DNA of 26,436 bases. Origin: Chitinophagaceae bacterium UBA7600. GTDB taxonomy: Bacteria; Bacteroidota; Bacteroidia; Chitinophagales; Chitinophagaceae. The notes beneath the pieces were generated by a model. That model was not told the origin of the DNA and did not search any database. It saw nothing but the letters and a program-made list of their open reading frames with translations. Position numbers and translations under genes: made by a program. The stretch lies in contig DLKC01000100.1 in NCBI GenBank assembly GCA_002478885.1, positions 1 to 26,436 of the forward strand, in the 5' to 3' direction. Of the stretch, positions 24,370 through 26,436 are shown one piece after another (positions within the stretch are counted from its first letter, which is position 1; every line of letters starts with the position of its first letter).

Positions 24370-25110
24370 CTAAAACCACTTCATTAAAGCATCTTTACGG
24401 CTGCGTGATACATTAACGGATGTTCCATCGCTTAGCAATACATAGCCACCTTCACCCCTTACATATTTTGCCACTTCATTAATATTTACGATGTATGAAT
24501 GATGTATTCTAACAAAATACCGGAAGTCTTCCAGTTGCTCTTCCACTTCTTTTAGAGTCCGGCATGCAATGATTTTTGTTTTGTTTTTTAAGAAGAAGTG
24601 TGTGTAGTTGTCGTCTGCCTCACATCGAAGAATCTGTTCCGCCGGGATCAATTCAAAACCCTCTGCAACCGGTACGGCAATTTTATTGAAGACTTTTACA
24701 TTCCTGTGCACCTGATTTAACAACATTTCAAATTGCTCGGACTGCGGTAATTTTTTCTGTGCCTCCACCCTATGAACCGCGCCGATCAGCTCTTTGGGAT
24801 CTATTGGTTTGAGCAAATAATCAAGCGCGCTAAACCGTATAGCTTTAATGGCATACTGGTCGTAGCTGGTAGTAAAGATGACGGCAAAGGGAATTTCTTT
24901 AAATTGCTCGAGCAGCTCAAAGCCATTCATAGCAGGCATTTCAATGTCAAGAAATACAATTGCAGGGTTAAATTCAGCTATTGCAGACAAAGCTGTCCTG
25001 GCAGTGTTGCATGTCGCAAGAATCTCCACACCTGGGCAATATTCTTTTAATAAAATGCTTAAGGTGTCAAGGCAGTGCACTTCGTCGTCAACGAGAATTG
25101 CTCTGATCAT
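24370..25110 (-). CDS. LytTR-family response regulator
   Basis: The 246-aa regulator has a receiver domain (1-120) with acidic Asp8-Asp9, phosphoacceptor Asp55 (FLDIEMPAMNG), Thr80/Thr81 and Lys101 (LLKPIDPKE). A LytTR DNA-binding domain (about 145-246) contains LRCEADDNYTHFFL, FVRIHHSYIVNINEV and DGTSVNVSRSRKD. It should bind promoter DNA as a dimer when phosphorylated. It is the last gene of a minus-strand operon, 34 nt after the receiver-cyclase gene, whose receiver domain is a close paralogue. The partner kinase is probably the partial gene at 26199-26436. Confidence 0.93.
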   Translation of the reverse strand: MIRAILVDDEVHCLDTLSILLKEYCPGVEILATCNTARTALSAIAEFNPAIVFLDIEMPAMNGFELLEQFKEIPFAVIFTTSYDQYAIKAIRFSALDYLLKPIDPKELIGAVHRVEAQKKLPQSEQFEMLLNQVHRNVKVFNKIAVPVAEGFELIPAEQILRCEADDNYTHFFLKNKTKIIACRTLKEVEEQLEDFRYFVRIHHSYIVNINEVAKYVRGEGGYVLLSDGTSVNVSRSRKDALMKWF

Positions 25111-25144
25111 ATGCTATATCGTTTTTGCTGGTTTAGTTCCAGCG

Positions 25145-26206
25145 TTATTGCTTCGGAAAGAGATAATCGAGCCAACTACGCTTTTTCAGTTTCCCTTCCA
25201 TATTCTTTTTCGAAGGTATCGTAAAGCCTTCGTTTGCCAGTGCAAATACTTCAATGGCTTTTGAAACATTCTTGAACTCAAAGTTTCCAAGCGAAACAGC
25301 AGAAAACATTGAGTTATTTTTTATCTTATCGTAAATCTCGCTCGAAAACAATATGGAATTTTCTATACCCAAAGACTGAATACGGGATGCAACATTTACA
25401 CCATCTCCGAGAATTTTACCTTCTTCAAAAAAGATTTCCCCGATATGCAGCCCTACGCGCAAGGGGACAACAGGCTTCTTCTGCAAGCTTAACTGCAGTT
25501 CCATTGCACAATGCACTGCATTGGTAGCGCTGGCGAATACACTCAAGCTTCCATCCCCGTAGTCGTTTAGCACTTCACCGGCATGGGCTGATACCGAATG
25601 TTGAAGCTCTGCCAGGTGCCGCTTAATAACCGTCACCGCTCTTTCTTCACTTTGTTGCATCATCGCAGTGTAACCAACAATATCAGTAAAAAGAATGGCA
25701 GCAAGGCGGCGTTGGTTAGACAAATTATTTACCTGTAACGGGGGAAAATTCTTTTCAAGCATAGCAGCCACTTTTTCAAAATGACTTTCTTTTGATTGAA
25801 CCTGGATGTGATCCATCAGCTTTTTCAATTGATCAACTGATGGCATTGGCTTTTGCAAATTAACCTTGTGCACCGCTGCAATTAGTTCTTTGGGATCAAC
25901 AGGTTTTAACAAATAATCCAATGCGCTGAATCGAATGGCCTTAATAGCATACTGATCATAGCTTGTTGTAAAAATGACGGAAAATGAAATATCCCTGAAT
26001 TGATTCAATAATTCAAATCCATTCATTGCAGGCATTTCGATGTCGAGAAAAACGAGGTCAGGGTTTACCCGCCTGATTGCTTCAATGCCCTTAGCCGGTG
26101 ACATACATTTTTCTATTATTTCCACTTCAGGACAATAATCGGCCAGCAGTATGCTCAGTGCATCAATGCAATGCACCTCATCGTCGATAATAATAGCTTT
26201 AATCAT
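25145..26206 (-). CDS. Receiver domain fused to class III nucleotide cyclase
   Basis: The 353-aa protein has a LytTR-type receiver domain (1-120; Asp8-Asp9, phosphoacceptor Asp55, Lys101), a linker, then a class III adenylate/guanylate cyclase domain (about 163-325): metal Asp175 (ILFTDIVGYT), metal Asp218 (DYGDGSLSVF), and Asn271/Arg275 (GDGVNVASRI) for the transition state. The base-selecting Lys expected before GDG is Asn214, and the second selectivity site (EEGKILGDG) also lacks the usual Asp, so the product, cAMP, cGMP or other, is open. A C-terminal tail of about 25 basic residues follows. Phosphorylation by the adjacent kinase should control cyclase output. Its start overlaps the kinase stop by 8 nt. 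Confidence 0.9.
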   Translation of the reverse strand: MIKAIIIDDEVHCIDALSILLADYCPEVEIIEKCMSPAKGIEAIRRVNPDLVFLDIEMPAMNGFELLNQFRDISFSVIFTTSYDQYAIKAIRFSALDYLLKPVDPKELIAAVHKVNLQKPMPSVDQLKKLMDHIQVQSKESHFEKVAAMLEKNFPPLQVNNLSNQRRLAAILFTDIVGYTAMMQQSEERAVTVIKRHLAELQHSVSAHAGEVLNDYGDGSLSVFASATNAVHCAMELQLSLQKKPVVPLRVGLHIGEIFFEEGKILGDGVNVASRIQSLGIENSILFSSEIYDKIKNNSMFSAVSLGNFEFKNVSKAIEVFALANEGFTIPSKKNMEGKLKKRSWLDYLFPKQ

Positions 26207-26436
26207 ATATTTCGGGGATTATAATAGTAACCTCGGTTCCTGCAGCACTTCCGTCAGGATAGGTGAGATCTACGACCGAAACCGGCGATTCCTCCCCTGC
26301 CATCTGTTGGAGCATCGATATTCTTTGTGCCGTAAGCCTTAGCCCCATTGATTTGTGGCGGGTGGCAGATTTACTTGCCAGTTCCGCCGCTTTCTGCCTG
26401 CCTATGCCATTATCGGTTATCCTGAAAATTATGCCA
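26199..26436 (-). CDS. Sensor histidine kinase, C-terminal part (LytS-like)
   Basis: Only the last 79 codons or so are inside the window; the gene runs off the right edge. Translation of the minus strand gives the end of a HATPase_c domain: the N/G1 box RITDNGIGRQKAAEL, the G2-like SMGLRLTAQRISML, and the final strand TEVTIIIPEIYD. This is the pattern of Bacteroidota LytS/YehU-type kinases paired with LytTR regulators. The stop codon overlaps the start of the receiver-cyclase gene (ATGATTAA), showing translational coupling. The sensor domain is not visible. Confidence 0.85.
   Translation of the reverse strand, partial: GIIFRITDNGIGRQKAAELASKSATRHKSMGLRLTAQRISMLQQMAGEESPVSVVDLTYPDGSAAGTEVTIIIPEIYD

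Overview
The window looks like a chromosomal segment of a Bacteroidota bacterium, most likely a Chitinophagaceae-like soil or freshwater genus. The lineage signs are a SusC/SusD outer-membrane pair, two large proteins with type IX secretion (T9SS) sorting domains (one type A, one type B), a LytTR response regulator, and initiation sites without clear Shine-Dalgarno sequences. No rRNA, tRNA, CRISPR array, transposase or phage gene was seen.

Layout. 1-4.8 kb (minus strand): a cyclic-nucleotide-binding-like/DUF1003 membrane protein, a large exported six-hairpin (alpha/alpha)6 glycosidase-type protein, and an exported SGNH hydrolase. 5.1-11.7 kb (plus): two very large T9SS cargo proteins, one PKD/Ig-repeat adhesin-like, one with BNR/sortilin-like repeats, closed by a strong terminator. 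11.88-12.36 kb: the decayed remains of an HTH-cupin transcriptional regulator, readable only across several frames. 12.9-23.1 kb (plus): SusC, SusD, a periplasmic alkaline-phosphatase-superfamily phosphoesterase, a PhnZ-type HD di-iron oxygenase, a PhnX-like HAD phosphonatase, a DUF5690/MFS transporter and a TIGR03364-type FAD oxidoreductase. 23.5-24.1 kb: an unknown lipoprotein. 24.4-26.4 kb (minus): a two-component operon of a sensor histidine kinase (partial), a receiver/class III nucleotide cyclase fusion and a receiver/LytTR regulator.

The main result is the 12.9-23.1 kb block. I read it as an organophosphonate utilisation locus built like a polysaccharide utilisation locus. SusCD would bring a phosphonate-bearing molecule across the outer membrane, the signal-peptide phosphoesterase would release the head group in the periplasm, the DUF5690 transporter would import it, and the cytoplasm would hold an oxidative C-P cleaving enzyme (PhnZ type) and a hydrolytic one (PhnX-like) fed by the FAD oxidase. 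PhnW, PhnY, C-P lyase and PhnCDE genes are absent from the window. The catalytic residues are visible in the translations; the substrate and the transport roles are inference.

A second result is a dispersed intergenic repeat. Seven copies of the core GTGCGACGCAAC occur, all outside intact genes; in six a second block (RRWGCCSGG) follows after 19-21 nt of variable sequence. Three copies lie inside the phosphonate locus or at its upstream edge, and two form a head-to-head inverted pair near 7.8 kb. A separate weaker repeat follows several gene ends.
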